Below, piece after piece: positions 1-8,879 of a stretch of 64,000 nucleotides of DNA. The stretch comes from Paraglaciecola sp. L3A3. GTDB taxonomy: Bacteria > Pseudomonadota > Gammaproteobacteria > Enterobacterales > Alteromonadaceae. The position numbers were made by a program, and so were the translations under genes. Under the pieces are notes generated by a model that saw nothing but the letters and a program-made list of their open reading frames with translations, was not told where the DNA came from and did not search any database. The stretch lies in NCBI RefSeq assembly GCF_009796765.1, contig NZ_CP047023.1, positions 3,703,501-3,767,500 on the forward strand, in the 5' to 3' direction. Each line of letters opens with the position of its first letter. The stretch's first letter is position 1.

Positions 1-610
1 CTGAACCACCATCAGTACCGCCATCTGTTCCACCGTCAGTGCCGCCATCTGTTCCACCATCAGTGTTGCTTCCATCAAAAGTTTGACTATTGTTTGCAGC
101 CCCTGACGTTGCGACTGCCGCTGATTGCCAACTAAAATCTGTATACTGGCTACCCTCCGTCCCCGCTAATTGCAGAGAATAACCAACAGGAGTAGAACCC
201 GTCTCTGACACGCCGATATCTTCACTTGTCATACCTGCAGCACTACCGCCAGTTGCGGTCATACTTCCTTCATAACTTAAAAATTGAACAACCGCCCCTT
301 CTGCATCAATCAGGGCCATACCATCTGGTGCACCGTTCTGAATACCAGAATGAGGTAAAGCTGCAAATCGATACCCGTCAGTTATCGTTTGCTGACTTAT
401 GCTAAGCGTTGCGTAAGTGCTGCCATTGTTTCCGTTATAAAGTTCAACTGAGTAACCGGTCAAATCTTGACTTTCTGGTGCCACAACTTCAATAAACTCA
501 CCAACATCACCACCACTATTATCGTAGTGAATTTCATTGATAAATACTCCAGTGGCCTGAACAGAAGAAGCCACCATCAACGCCGTCAGCGCTGAAATTT
601 TATATTTCAT
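1..610 (-). CDS. Exported lamin-tail-domain protein, probable extracellular nuclease (ExeM/NucH-like), C-terminus outside window
   Basis: The gene enters from the left edge, so only about 203 N-terminal residues are visible. It starts at ATG 608-610 behind an AAAGGA ribosome site. A signal peptide of about 19 residues ends at VQA and is followed by a lamin-tail-like beta domain with the motif INEIHYDN near residue 25 and GEFIEVV near 37. From about residue 180 the chain becomes a DGGT repeat linker (positions 1-75), typical of secreted modular proteins. In Shewanella and Alteromonas this N-terminus is usual for large exported endonuclease/exonuclease/phosphatase nucleases of the ExeM type. 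The catalytic part is not visible, so the nuclease call is inference; other secreted enzymes also carry a lamin-tail domain. Confidence 0.6.
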   Translation of the reverse strand, partial: MKYKISALTALMVASSVQATGVFINEIHYDNSGGDVGEFIEVVAPESQDLTGYSVELYNGNNGSTYATLSISQQTITDGYRFAALPHSGIQNGAPDGMALIDAEGAVVQFLSYEGSMTATGGSAAGMTSEDIGVSETGSTPVGYSLQLAGTEGSQYTDFSWQSAAVATSGAANNSQTFDGSNTDGGTDGGTDGGTDGGTDGGS

Positions 611-1148
611 ATGTTTTCCTTTGTGATGTTAGTCAAAAATGACCATTAACTATCTTTAATTTGGACACAATGTTCGTAGACTTCTGTGTCAATTTCATGA
701 CAACTCGCCAGCTTGCTCGGTAAATCGAGCAACTTATTGACCATCTGGTCTAGATTAAAGCAATAACTATTCCTCTTTGTTTATTAAAAACAATTAGTTA
801 AAAACTCAAAAGATATGAAAAATTAAATTTAAATAATGAGTAAAAAGTGATTATTCAATTGGAAATAAGCAACAGCACATTAGTTTGAAAAGAAACTTCG
901 AAGAAAAGCTATTATGATCAACATATTACAGTTCAATACATAACATCAAAAAAACTTGAACTGTAAACTTCACAGCTAGCTTCATTATTTAGAAAAAGTT
1001 TTATTTTAGGAATAACACGAGAATTCAGATTAAAAAATCAAGCAAACTAGATAATTACAAAAATACTATTCATATGGCTGAAGGCCTGAAATTAGAGAGT
1101 AAGTCTTAAAAAAGTGCAAAACTCACCTTTATCGTTCAATAGCGGCAA
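611..1148. other. Intergenic region, AT-rich, no gene seen
   Basis: No reading frame with a ribosome site is visible. It must hold the promoter of the leftward gene that starts at 610. A short inverted repeat TTGCTCG (713-719) / CGAGCAA (726-732), about 105 bases upstream of that start, could be an operator. The rest is AT-rich and without recognisable structure. Confidence 0.5.
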
Positions 1149-1180
1149 AAAAGTGGCCAGAGAGATAACCGGCCACTTTT
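1149..1180 (-). terminator. Rho-independent terminator
   Basis: The stem AAAAGTGGCC (1149-1158) pairs with GGCCACTTTT (1171-1180). Read leftward it ends in a T run, 28 bases after the stop of the choice-of-anchor gene. Confidence 0.8.
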
Positions 1181-1207
1181 CTCAGGTTACCTATTACAAG
1201 TTAACCA

Positions 1208-1963
1208 CTATTTAATCCATATTCTTACTATGGCGACTGGTATAAAAAATAAGATTAACCAAGCTAAACTGCCACCACTTTCATGGATCACTACCACTTG
1301 GTCTACATACACCTCTTCGTAATCTTCACTTTCAAGAGGTAACAAATATAAATCGGCATCATTAAACCCATCTAGTGTTGCTACTAGTTGATTGCTATTG
1401 GCGTCATAAAGCTCAATTAATACTTCATAATCTGCTGCGGGGAAACCCGTTAGCAGTTCACTTTCCACTACAAAACTATCATTATTGTTGTCAGCGTAAA
1501 TATTAAAGTTTGACGTAGTATGGTATTCCTTAAAGACTTCGCCTTTAGCCAAGTATAATCGAGCGTAAACTTGGGCATGATCAAATTCAGTATCCGCATC
1601 AAACTCAAGAGTAAAATGGTTATAAAAACCATCTCTGTCATCATCAGTATGAAAACTAATCCATGCATCATATAGCCAAAATCGCTGATCTAAAGTATTC
1701 ACATATGGACGGATAATAAGCGTTTTAGCATTCTCTTTTTGCCTAACCTTGACAGGATCTATAGCTAAAACATCAGACTCGGCAGTTAGAGAATCTTGTT
1801 TTGACTGTGAGGCCAAGTTAATAACTGCACTTTTAGTCATCACTGCAATAGTTTTTTCTTGCTGTTTTTCTATCGATTGAACACTCCAATCACCTGCCTG
1901 TTTAGCCGACACTTGACTGCTTGTAAATATACAAACTGCTATCAATAAGACTAACTTTTTCAT
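1208..1963 (-). CDS. Choice-of-anchor H family exported protein with a GlyGly-CTERM-like tail
   Basis: A 251-residue exported protein. The start at 1963 is chosen because AAGGAGAG lies just upstream and the translation then begins with a clean signal peptide (MKKLVLLIAVCIFTSSQVSA). The middle holds an Asp-rich segment (SFHTDDDRDGFYNHFTLEFD) typical of choice-of-anchor H proteins, then a beta domain ending near LLPLES. The C-terminus has SGGSLAWLILFF followed by a hydrophobic helix and a terminal lysine, which fits a GlyGly-CTERM sorting signal processed by rhombosortase. The protein is probably released or anchored at the surface after type II secretion. Its function is unknown. It is monocistronic, with a terminator directly downstream. 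Confidence 0.7.
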   Translation of the reverse strand: MKKLVLLIAVCIFTSSQVSAKQAGDWSVQSIEKQQEKTIAVMTKSAVINLASQSKQDSLTAESDVLAIDPVKVRQKENAKTLIIRPYVNTLDQRFWLYDAWISFHTDDDRDGFYNHFTLEFDADTEFDHAQVYARLYLAKGEVFKEYHTTSNFNIYADNNNDSFVVESELLTGFPAADYEVLIELYDANSNQLVATLDGFNDADLYLLPLESEDYEEVYVDQVVVIHESGGSLAWLILFFIPVAIVRIWIK

Positions 1964-2112
1964 ATCACTCTCCTTCAATCTGAAACCCAGTGTGACCGAA
2001 CAAGCATGAACAAAAACTGAAGATAACCTTAATCGAGTGAAGTATTCTCTCATACCATTTTCACTAAGTTTGTGATCTAATTGAGTTATGTATTCTTATC
2101 TTAATTCTTCTC

Positions 2113-2589
2113 ATGCATAGCTTAAAAAATATCGATTTTTCGACACTCATAGCGAAGGAAAAAAATGCTCGGATGCGAGTCAGATTAATGGCCCTTTCAC
2201 ATATTCAACAAGGCGTTAATCGCACGCAAGCGGCTCGGTATCTGCACGTCAGCCGTAGAATGGTGAATGAGTGGGTGAAGCGCTTCAACCAAGATGGTTT
2301 GGACGGATTAAAGGAAAAGCCGCGCTCTGGTCGGCCTTGTGCTTTATCAGCTGAGCAACTGCAGACGTTGAAAATTTACATTGAGTCTCATGCCATAAAA
2401 CCTGATGGTGGAAGGCTCAAAGGCACACTCATCATTGACTATGTGAAGCAAGAATTTGATATTACCTATGGCCTGACTAACATATATCGTCTACTGCATC
2501 AGCTAGGGTTTTCTTGGATAACCAGTCGCTCTAAGCACCCTAAGCAGTCCCAAGAAGCTCAAGACGAGTTTAAAAAAACTGCAGATTGA
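2113..2589 (+). CDS. IS630 transposase, N-terminal DNA-binding part (orfA)
   Basis: The 158-residue frame carries the helix-turn-helix domains of IS630 transposases: AARYLHVSRRMVNEWVKRF near residue 37 and the linker motif GLDGLKEKPRSGRP near 60, followed by a second winged-helix segment with TNIYRLLHQLGFSW. It stops at 2589, before the catalytic domain. The break sits at a run of seven A at 2572-2578: the catalytic frame is +1 relative to this one and is open from before the run. Either one A was gained, inactivating the gene, or the run serves as a slippage site. No strong ribosome site precedes the ATG. Confidence 0.8.
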   Translation: MHSLKNIDFSTLIAKEKNARMRVRLMALSHIQQGVNRTQAARYLHVSRRMVNEWVKRFNQDGLDGLKEKPRSGRPCALSAEQLQTLKIYIESHAIKPDGGRLKGTLIIDYVKQEFDITYGLTNIYRLLHQLGFSWITSRSKHPKQSQEAQDEFKKTAD

Positions 2590-2599
2590 AACGATCAAA

Positions 2600-3148
2600 T
2601 TGATCCCAGGCCATGTCACACTGGATAAAGTCGATATTTGGTTTCAAGATGAGGCTAGAATAGGTCAACAGAACACCACTACACGTTTATGGGCGAACAA
2701 AGGTAGTCGCCCTAGAGCGGTCAAGCAACAACAGTTTGAGTATGCGCATTTATTTGGGGCTGTATGCCCAGCGACAGGTGAAACAGAAGCCTTGATAACC
2801 CCTGTGGTGAACAAAGACATTATGAGACAACATTTACAATTAATATCAAATCGCACACAACTGGATCGCTATGCAGTAGTGATTATGGATGGTGCGGGTT
2901 GGCATACAGACGATATTGCGCATGACCTAGATAACGTGAGTATCATCAAGCTTCCGCCCTATTCTCCAGAGCTAAACCCAATCGAGCAGGTATGGCAATG
3001 GCTTAGGCAAAATGAGTTGGCCAATCAATGCTTTGATAGCTATGAGGATATTGTCATACAATGCAGTCGGGCATGGAATAACTTTATCAGCGATAAAGAA
3101 AAGGTTATCAAATTGTGCGCCAGAAATTGGGCACAGGTGGGAAATTAA
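2600..3148 (+). CDS. IS630 transposase, C-terminal DDE catalytic part (orfB)
   Basis: This frame holds the DDE endonuclease domain. The first acidic motif is FQDEARIG, the second VIMDGAGWH, and the third PPYSPELNPIEQVW, the usual IS630 signature with all three acidic residues present. The frame is open from about 2570, so joining it to the upstream frame would give a full-length transposase. The TTG at 2600 is only the first possible start and has no ribosome site, so independent translation is unlikely. The catalytic residues are intact, so the single frame offset is the only visible defect. Confidence 0.8.
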   Translation: MIPGHVTLDKVDIWFQDEARIGQQNTTTRLWANKGSRPRAVKQQQFEYAHLFGAVCPATGETEALITPVVNKDIMRQHLQLISNRTQLDRYAVVIMDGAGWHTDDIAHDLDNVSIIKLPPYSPELNPIEQVWQWLRQNELANQCFDSYEDIVIQCSRAWNNFISDKEKVIKLCARNWAQVGN

Positions 3149-3233
3149 TTATCGTGATTGGTATCAGATTGATAAAGGTAATATCACCTTTATCAACATG
3201 ATTAAGTAATGGGATTGGTATTATATAAGGGAC

Positions 3234-3268
3234 AGTCTGATTAAATGTGGGACATTAATAATCAGACT
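3234..3268. repeat. Inverted repeat between IS630 and the LysR gene
   Basis: AGTCTGATTA (3234-3243) is exactly complementary to TAATCAGACT (3259-3268) with a 15-base spacer. The spacer and left flank also repeat GGGACA. There is no T run, so it is a poor intrinsic terminator. It may be a remnant of a mobile-element end. Confidence 0.45.
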
Positions 3269-3281
3269 TAATTTCGAATGA

Positions 3282-4202
3282 TTATTTTTCTACTTGCTGA
3301 ATAAAGTAACAAATTTCTTTAATAAGATGTCTTAAAACAGGATTTAATCGAGTATTTTTACCATTCATCACAAATAAATCATGGCCAAATTCAAACATAC
3401 TTCCGCCTACAGGAACTAAACCTAAGCCAGCAGCTTGATTTTTTAAGACATAATCAGGTAATAACCCCACATATTCGCCAGTCATAATAGCCGATAAACA
3501 AGCATCATAAGAATCAGAAAATGTTTGGATGGCCATACGTATATCGTCAGAAATATAATTCGCAGAAGACAAGCCTGATATACCTATCGCTGGATATTCT
3601 TCAATTTTAACGCTGCTAGGTAACCCTTCACGATATTTTGCTAACACATGTGAAGGGGCACAATAAAGACGACCTTTACAGGTCACTTCCACTGGATGAA
3701 AAGTAACAGATTCAGGTTTTACCATATCGTAAGTAGACAAAACTAGATGACACTCACCAGACAATGCAACGTGTTCAACTTCGTTATACAAACGAGTTTG
3801 AATATTCACATGAATATCGTTAAATTTCTTCATGGTACTTTTAACAGCTTTACTCACAGCCAAGTGATAAGAAAGCGGTAAACCAGCCATCATCACTAAA
3901 GTAATATGCCCTGAATAGTCATCGTGCAAACTTTTTAGGTTAAACACAAAGTTATCAAAAGAGTTAAAAATACGTTTGGTTTCTTGAAAAACCACCTCGC
4001 CTTCTTTGGTCATTTGAAAGCCACCTCGGCCCCTATGACATAAGACTAAGTCTAAACGTTCTTCGAGTTTTTTAATTGCAGCACTAATATTTGGACGCTG
4101 CATACGTAACACAGGTTCAGCGGCAGTAAATCCATTACATGAAGCCACAGCATAAAATACGCGTAGCAACTTGATGTCTGATTCTTGTAGGCGGTTTAAC
4201 AT
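3282..4202 (-). CDS. LysR-family transcriptional regulator
   Basis: 306 residues. The N-terminal winged helix-turn-helix lies at about residues 8-65 (FYAVASCNGFTAAEPVLRMQ, then NISAAIKKLEERL), followed by a coiled linker and a LysR substrate-binding domain. The length is normal for the family. Its inducer and targets cannot be read from sequence. Its neighbours are an IS630 element downstream and a second LysR gene upstream in the same direction with a 100-base gap. An inverted repeat lies just past its stop (3234-3243 with 3259-3268). Confidence 0.85.
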   Translation of the reverse strand: MLNRLQESDIKLLRVFYAVASCNGFTAAEPVLRMQRPNISAAIKKLEERLDLVLCHRGRGGFQMTKEGEVVFQETKRIFNSFDNFVFNLKSLHDDYSGHITLVMMAGLPLSYHLAVSKAVKSTMKKFNDIHVNIQTRLYNEVEHVALSGECHLVLSTYDMVKPESVTFHPVEVTCKGRLYCAPSHVLAKYREGLPSSVKIEEYPAIGISGLSSANYISDDIRMAIQTFSDSYDACLSAIMTGEYVGLLPDYVLKNQAAGLGLVPVGGSMFEFGHDLFVMNGKNTRLNPVLRHLIKEICYFIQQVEK

Positions 4203-4303
4203 TTGGTAGCACCACTTATAGGTATAGTTATTGATACTAAATTATAGTGTAAGAAACGTATGGGCTAATTACAACGGATTTTTATCTCAACTTGATTAAA
4301 ACC

Positions 4304-5185
4304 TCAACAATCCCTAGCCATTTGTATAAACCTCTGCAAATATTCAGGTCTTTTTTCATTTTTCCGAAACCCAAGATGAATAGTTTTATACATACCTTGT
4401 TTACCAAGACTTACTGCAGAAATAGCTAAATTATTTTGTTGGCTTTCAACTAACCACCTTGGTAACGCGGTAAATCCTCTACCCGCAGCCACCATTTGCA
4501 ATAAAATTTCTGTTGTTTCTATTTGAATATGTTTCTTAATTGCCACTCCCGCAGGATGACAAAATTGACTAAATATATCTAAACGAGAGGGTTCGACAGG
4601 GTAAGTGATTATAATTTTATTCGTTAAATCCGCTGGGGATATATACTCTTTTTGCGCCAGAACATGTTCTTTAGGCACAACCAAAACATGTTCATAATCA
4701 AATACAGGTATATATTCTAAAGCATTACTATATAAAGGATCGGGAGTCACTAACATATCAATATCATATCCTAGTAAAGCCCCCATCCCGCCAAATTGAA
4801 AGCGTTGGCGAACGTCTAAGTCCACTTCTGGATATTGCTGTAAAAATGGTCCAACTAAATTAAGCAGCCACTGATAACAGGGATGGCATTCCATACCAAT
4901 TCTTAAGTTGCCTTGCCGTCCATCAGCTATTTTTTTAATCAGCTGTTCACTATGTTCAAATTGCGGTAATAACCTTTCAGCTAAATTAAGTAAGGCACTG
5001 CCCGCTTGATTCAAGCGTAATCGCCTGCCCTCTTTTTCCCACAAAGGTGTACCAAAATAGAGTTCTAACTTTTTTATAGAATGACTCAAAGCCGATTGAG
5101 ATAAACAAAGTTGTTCTGCCGCTTGGGTTAAGGTTCCAAGTTGATCAACTGAGCGAATTATCATTAAGTGCGAGCGTTCTAACAT
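4304..5185 (-). CDS. metR: MetR-like LysR-family regulator
   Basis: 293 residues from ATG 5185, preferred over an upstream ATG at 5203 because CAGGA lies correctly before it. The N-terminus has the LysR helix-turn-helix (LTQAAEQLCLSQSALSHSIK). The binding domain carries features I recognise from MetR, the homocysteine-responsive activator of methionine genes: MECHPCYQWL near residue 103, VFDYEHVLVVPKEHVLA, IIITYPVEPSRLDIF and LLQMVAAGRGFTALPRWLV. In enterobacteria metR is divergent from metE; here the divergent neighbour is a sulfatase, so a methionine target would be elsewhere. A methionine/sulfur regulator beside a sulfate-releasing enzyme is suggestive but not proof of a link. Confidence 0.75.
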   Translation of the reverse strand: MLERSHLMIIRSVDQLGTLTQAAEQLCLSQSALSHSIKKLELYFGTPLWEKEGRRLRLNQAGSALLNLAERLLPQFEHSEQLIKKIADGRQGNLRIGMECHPCYQWLLNLVGPFLQQYPEVDLDVRQRFQFGGMGALLGYDIDMLVTPDPLYSNALEYIPVFDYEHVLVVPKEHVLAQKEYISPADLTNKIIITYPVEPSRLDIFSQFCHPAGVAIKKHIQIETTEILLQMVAAGRGFTALPRWLVESQQNNLAISAVSLGKQGMYKTIHLGFRKNEKRPEYLQRFIQMARDC

Positions 5186-5543
5186 TATATCCTGACAATA
5201 CATGAGTAAAATTCATAGTTAAGACAGTTTATACCATTATTTTAAATAATTTAACCTGGTGAATTTATCATGATTACCAAGAACCAACAGGGCAGCTCCA
5301 CACAATTTAGTATTTCCGGGCACAGAGTGAAATCGCGAATTAAAATTTTCTTTAGGCAAATTTAAACGAAAAAAAGTTAAAAAAATAAATTTCCCCCTTT
5401 AGCTAACAAAGAAACTAAAACGCCTTAAACCTAGCTTTACCTTATTTTTACAAAGCAACACGTGGATCCGCATGTTTTTTATTCGTTTGCTATGTATAAT
5501 ATTTTACATTCAAACAACATAATTTAAATATGGAATTTAAGAC
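5186..5543. promoter_or_regulatory. Divergent control region between metR-like gene and sulfatase
   Basis: An AT-rich region with no gene. A TATAAT box at 5495-5500 lies about 45 bases before the sulfatase start; no good -35 box is seen. LysR regulators commonly bind such divergent regions, which is inference here. Confidence 0.4.
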
Positions 5544-7469
5544 ATGTTTTCATTTTTTAAACAATATAGTGCTCTAATAGGACTATCATTTTTTAGCTGC
5601 ATACTTTTTTCTAAGTTTGTTCATGCAGACACGGCAAAACGTCCTAATTTTGTTTGGTTACTAAGCGAGGATAATTCTAAACATTACTTAAAACTATATG
5701 ATCCACAAGGGGCGACAATGCCTAATGTTGAGTCTTTAGCCAATGAAGGCATGATATTTAACCATGCATTTTCTAATGCTGCTGTATGTTCAACAGCTCG
5801 CTCAACTTTAGCCACAGGTTCTTATACTCCAAGATTAGCGATGGACAATCATAGACCTTATCTACAAGCTAAATTACCAGAGGGACTTAAACCTATTAGT
5901 TTGTTTTTGAAAGATGCCGGTTATTACACCAGCAATGATGCTAAAACTGATTATAACTTTTTAACTCCTGAAAAAATTTGGGATAAAAGTGCCCCAAGAG
6001 CATCTTGGAGAGAGCGCCAAACAGACCAACCTTTTTTCCACATGCAGACCTTTGGTATTACTCACGAGGGACAGCTACATTTCCCCAAAGAAGATGTACA
6101 AAATGTGCCGACCCAACACAATCCGCACAGCATAGAACTTCCGCCTATTTACCCAAATACAGATTTATTCAAATACACTTATGCTCGTACCCTAGATAAC
6201 CATCTGACTGCCGATAAACAAATTGGTGAAGTGCTTAAAAAACTAAAAGAAGATGACTTGATGGACGACACTTTTATCTTCTATTTTGGTGACCACGGTG
6301 GCGTACTGCCAGCCAGTAAAGGTTATTTATTTGAGCGAGGTTTACATGTTCCTCTAGTAGTCTATGTACCGAAAAACTTTAGACATTTACTCCATAAAGA
6401 TATGCGCCAGCTAAAACGGGCTTATATTGATGGCTTTGTTAGCTTTATTGATTTTGCCCCAACGTTAATGAAATTAGCTGGACTTCCAGCTTCAGACAAA
6501 CAAGATGGACAATCATTTTTAGGTGAAGATATCAGCCTAAAAGAACTTAAAAAGAGGGATACCACACTAGGTTACGCAGATCGTTTTGACGAAAAATATG
6601 ATGTTGTACGTAGTTTACGTAAAGGAAAATACAAATATATTCGTCATTATCAACCATTCAATCCAGATGTTTTATACAATGCCTACCGCTTTAAAAACCA
6701 AGCTTTAAAAGAATGGTATGACCTGTATAAAGCAGGTGAATTAAATCCAGTGCAAGCAGCTTTCTTTGAAAGTAAGCCTGTAGAAGCTTTATATGATGTA
6801 GAAAAAGACCCATTTGAAACTAAAAACTTAGCAGCTGACAATACACATAAACCAACATTATTAAGCCTCAGAGAAGAATTAAGCTCTCGATTGAAATCTA
6901 TGCCTGATCTTGGTTTTTTTCCTGAATCTTGGCAGGTAGAAAATGCTTTAGCAAATTCAACCAAATTCGCTAAAAACAACCAAGCAGAAATAGCTAAACT
7001 AATCGACATTGCGGACTTACAGTTACAAGACTTTGCTACGGTAAAAAATCAACTTAAGACATCCTTACAATCAACCAATCAATGGCAACGCTATTGGGCT
7101 TTAATCAGTTTAAGTCGCTTTAATCAAGACGCGATAGGGTTTTCATCGATAGTCAAACACATCATGACATCTGACAGTAATCTACTCAACAGAGCCCGTG
7201 CTGCAGAATATCTAGCAATCACAGATCAAATAAGTGGCAAAGGCATATTAGAAAACTTAGTCGAAAAAAGTAAAAATAACGTCGAAGCTTTAGAAATAAT
7301 GAATATAGCCACATTACTGCATGATACTAAAGGTACCTTATTTAACTTTTTAATGAAAACAGCTTGGCAACAAGATTACCAAGGTAAGCTAAACAAAAAG
7401 CAACAAAAAAACTTAAACTACTGGTTTAGCAACAGAATCAATCATTTAAAGCAAAATAATAATCTATAG
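5544..7469 (+). CDS. Exported S1-type sulfatase with a C-terminal helical extension
   Basis: 641 residues with a signal peptide ending near VHA (residue 28). The alkaline-phosphatase-fold sulfatase core follows: metal-binding segment WLLSEDNS near 39, the active-site stretch AVCSTARSTLATGSY with Cys82, FYFGDHGG near 248 and RGLHVPLVVY. The formylglycine motif here is C-S-T-A-R, with Thr where the usual C-x-P/A-x-R motif has Pro or Ala, so maturation to formylglycine should not be taken for granted. The last 150-200 residues form an extra helical, HEAT-like region beyond the usual core. It probably desulfates an algal polysaccharide in the periplasm; the substrate is unknown. It is a single gene with its own terminator. 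Confidence 0.85.
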   Translation: MFSFFKQYSALIGLSFFSCILFSKFVHADTAKRPNFVWLLSEDNSKHYLKLYDPQGATMPNVESLANEGMIFNHAFSNAAVCSTARSTLATGSYTPRLAMDNHRPYLQAKLPEGLKPISLFLKDAGYYTSNDAKTDYNFLTPEKIWDKSAPRASWRERQTDQPFFHMQTFGITHEGQLHFPKEDVQNVPTQHNPHSIELPPIYPNTDLFKYTYARTLDNHLTADKQIGEVLKKLKEDDLMDDTFIFYFGDHGGVLPASKGYLFERGLHVPLVVYVPKNFRHLLHKDMRQLKRAYIDGFVSFIDFAPTLMKLAGLPASDKQDGQSFLGEDISLKELKKRDTTLGYADRFDEKYDVVRSLRKGKYKYIRHYQPFNPDVLYNAYRFKNQALKEWYDLYKAGELNPVQAAFFESKPVEALYDVEKDPFETKNLAADNTHKPTLLSLREELSSRLKSMPDLGFFPESWQVENALANSTKFAKNNQAEIAKLIDIADLQLQDFATVKNQLKTSLQSTNQWQRYWALISLSRFNQDAIGFSSIVKHIMTSDSNLLNRARAAEYLAITDQISGKGILENLVEKSKNNVEALEIMNIATLLHDTKGTLFNFLMKTAWQQDYQGKLNKKQQKNLNYWFSNRINHLKQNNNL

Positions 7470-7486
7470 CAATATTGCTAATGCAC

Positions 7487-7513
7487 AAAAAAGGGCCTAA
7501 TCGGCCCTTTTTT
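7487..7513 (+). terminator. Rho-independent terminator after the sulfatase
   Basis: AAAAAAGGGCC (7487-7497) pairs with GGCCCTTTTTT (7503-7513) around a 5-base loop, 18 bases past the stop. Confidence 0.9.
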
Positions 7514-7536
7514 GTATCTTAGAGATAAACTATTTA

Positions 7537-7767
7537 ACCTGAGTTATCGATAAGAAGTATCGTTTAAGCTAAATTTAACAATATAATTCAATAGCTTAAT
7601 AACGTTCGTACAAATTACCCCACCTGAATGCTCACTCGGTGACGAAATTTCTCGTGTATAGCAAGGCGGATTGTTGTACGTAATAACGAGTTATTGCTAG
7701 ACAATCCAACGCCGCTAGGCACAAAAAGAGCGTTATCGAGAGGTTCGGCTTATCCAGGATTCAGGTT
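7537..7767 (+). repeat. MITE-like element, copy A (231 bp)
   Basis: Begins AACCTGAGTTATCGATAAG and ends with the inverted match CTTATCCAGGATTCAGGTT. The internal sequence matches the copies at 34130 (same orientation), 47064 and 10928 (opposite orientation). It contains no ORF. The right end lies two bases from the rraB stop codon, so it may serve as that gene's 3' end. Confidence 0.85.
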
Positions 7768-7769
7768 AG

Positions 7770-8135
7770 TTATTCTTGTTCGATGAAATAAGTTCCCCAA
7801 CCGTCGTAATGAACTTTGTGTTTAGTCGCAATGGCATATAATTTATCTGTATCTTGATTAATCAGTAATGGATCTAACATACGCTCAACGACTGCATCAA
7901 AACAAAAGACTTCACCACCATCATCTAATTCTAATTCTTCTGCGTCACCTACTTCAAAACCAGCTTTAAAGGCATCTACAGCTGCTTTTTCTAAGGCTTC
8001 AAAATCTGCACTGGCAAAGTGGTATTCGATGGTATGAGCTTGACTCGCATCACTTCCATCTTCAATCAAAGCTTCTACTGTTTCTTGATTAAATTCATAC
8101 CATTCAATTAATTCTGGATCTGTAAGTGCACTCAT
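7770..8135 (-). CDS. rraB: RraB, regulator of RNase E activity
   Basis: 121 residues, acidic. The segments LIEDGSDASQAHTIEYHFAS, FEALEKAAVDAFKAGFEV and HYDGWGTYF match the RraB family, which in E. coli binds RNase E and alters mRNA decay. It is preceded by GCAGGGTAAA. It starts 3 bases after the plsC stop, so the two genes form one transcript with plsC first. It is shorter at the acidic C-terminus than the E. coli protein. Confidence 0.9.
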   Translation of the reverse strand: MSALTDPELIEWYEFNQETVEALIEDGSDASQAHTIEYHFASADFEALEKAAVDAFKAGFEVGDAEELELDDGGEVFCFDAVVERMLDPLLINQDTDKLYAIATKHKVHYDGWGTYFIEQE

Positions 8136-8138
8136 ATT

Positions 8139-8879
8139 TTACCCTGCTGGTGTAGAATTAGTCTTTGAAGTATTTGCTAACTCTGTGTTTAATTTTTTAA
8201 TAGTATCACCCATTTTTTGATGAAAGTATTCGACATTTTGTTTCATCTTTTTAGTTTCATCCATCAATTCTGGCTCACTTAACTCGATTAAAAGAGTGCC
8301 ATTAGACCAGCGGTTGAGTTTTATTTTTTTGTCTAACTCACTAGCAGAGACTAGTACAATCGGTACCTTAGAGGCAGCAGCAATACGAAATGCGCCCGTT
8401 TTAAAAGGTAATAACCCTCGTCCATAACTGCGAGTACCTTCAGGGAAAAACCAAACAGACAAACGACGTTTTATTATTTTTTGTGCCGTTTTTTCTAAAG
8501 TACTCCGAGAGCTGCCTGTATTCTTGCGGTCAATCAATATATTGCCAGATAACCAGTACACCTGACCAAATAGCGGTATCCACACCAAACTTTTTTTACC
8601 GACAGAAACAGTACCTTTAACCACTCCCGCACAGACTGTAATTAAATCATAACTATTCTGATGGTTAGCTAAAAATACAAAAGGCCCACCCGATTTAACA
8701 CTAGCTGGTACCCTAAGTTCTATTTTAAGTCCTAAAATATATGCTATTGAGCTATAAAGTCTGCTGGCGATAAATACATTATCACGATGAAATGGCCTAA
8801 CTAAGCAGACTAAGATCAACACTAAATTGATAGATATAAAATAGAAAAAAATGATCACACACCTAAGTAATGCTAACAC
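8139..8879 (-). CDS. plsC: 1-acyl-sn-glycerol-3-phosphate acyltransferase (PlsC family)
   Basis: 246 residues, GTG start with AGGTG upstream. The N-terminus is a membrane segment (residues 7-28). The acyltransferase motif is NHQNSYD near residue 72 (H-x4-D), with DRKNTGSSR as block II and FPEGTRS near 146 as block III, so all catalytic elements are present. The enzyme would make phosphatidic acid from lysophosphatidate at the inner membrane. It is the first gene of an operon with rraB. Confidence 0.88.
   Translation of the reverse strand: MLALLRCVIIFFYFISINLVLILVCLVRPFHRDNVFIASRLYSSIAYILGLKIELRVPASVKSGGPFVFLANHQNSYDLITVCAGVVKGTVSVGKKSLVWIPLFGQVYWLSGNILIDRKNTGSSRSTLEKTAQKIIKRRLSVWFFPEGTRSYGRGLLPFKTGAFRIAAASKVPIVLVSASELDKKIKLNRWSNGTLLIELSEPELMDETKKMKQNVEYFHQKMGDTIKKLNTELANTSKTNSTPAG

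Larger units (their letters stand above)
2055..3218 (+). mobile_element. IS630-family insertion sequence
   Basis: An element of about 1.16 kb with two transposase frames. The proposed ends start CCA at 2055 and finish TGG at 3218; both are flanked by TA (2053-2054 and 3219-3220), the target duplicated by IS630/Tc1 elements. The terminal inverted repeats are imperfect (roughly 9 of the first 15 positions match), so exact ends are tentative. Near the right end a perfect 9-bp hairpin, GATAAAGGT (3171-3179) with ACCTTTATC (3186-3194), lies after the transposase stop. Confidence 0.6.
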
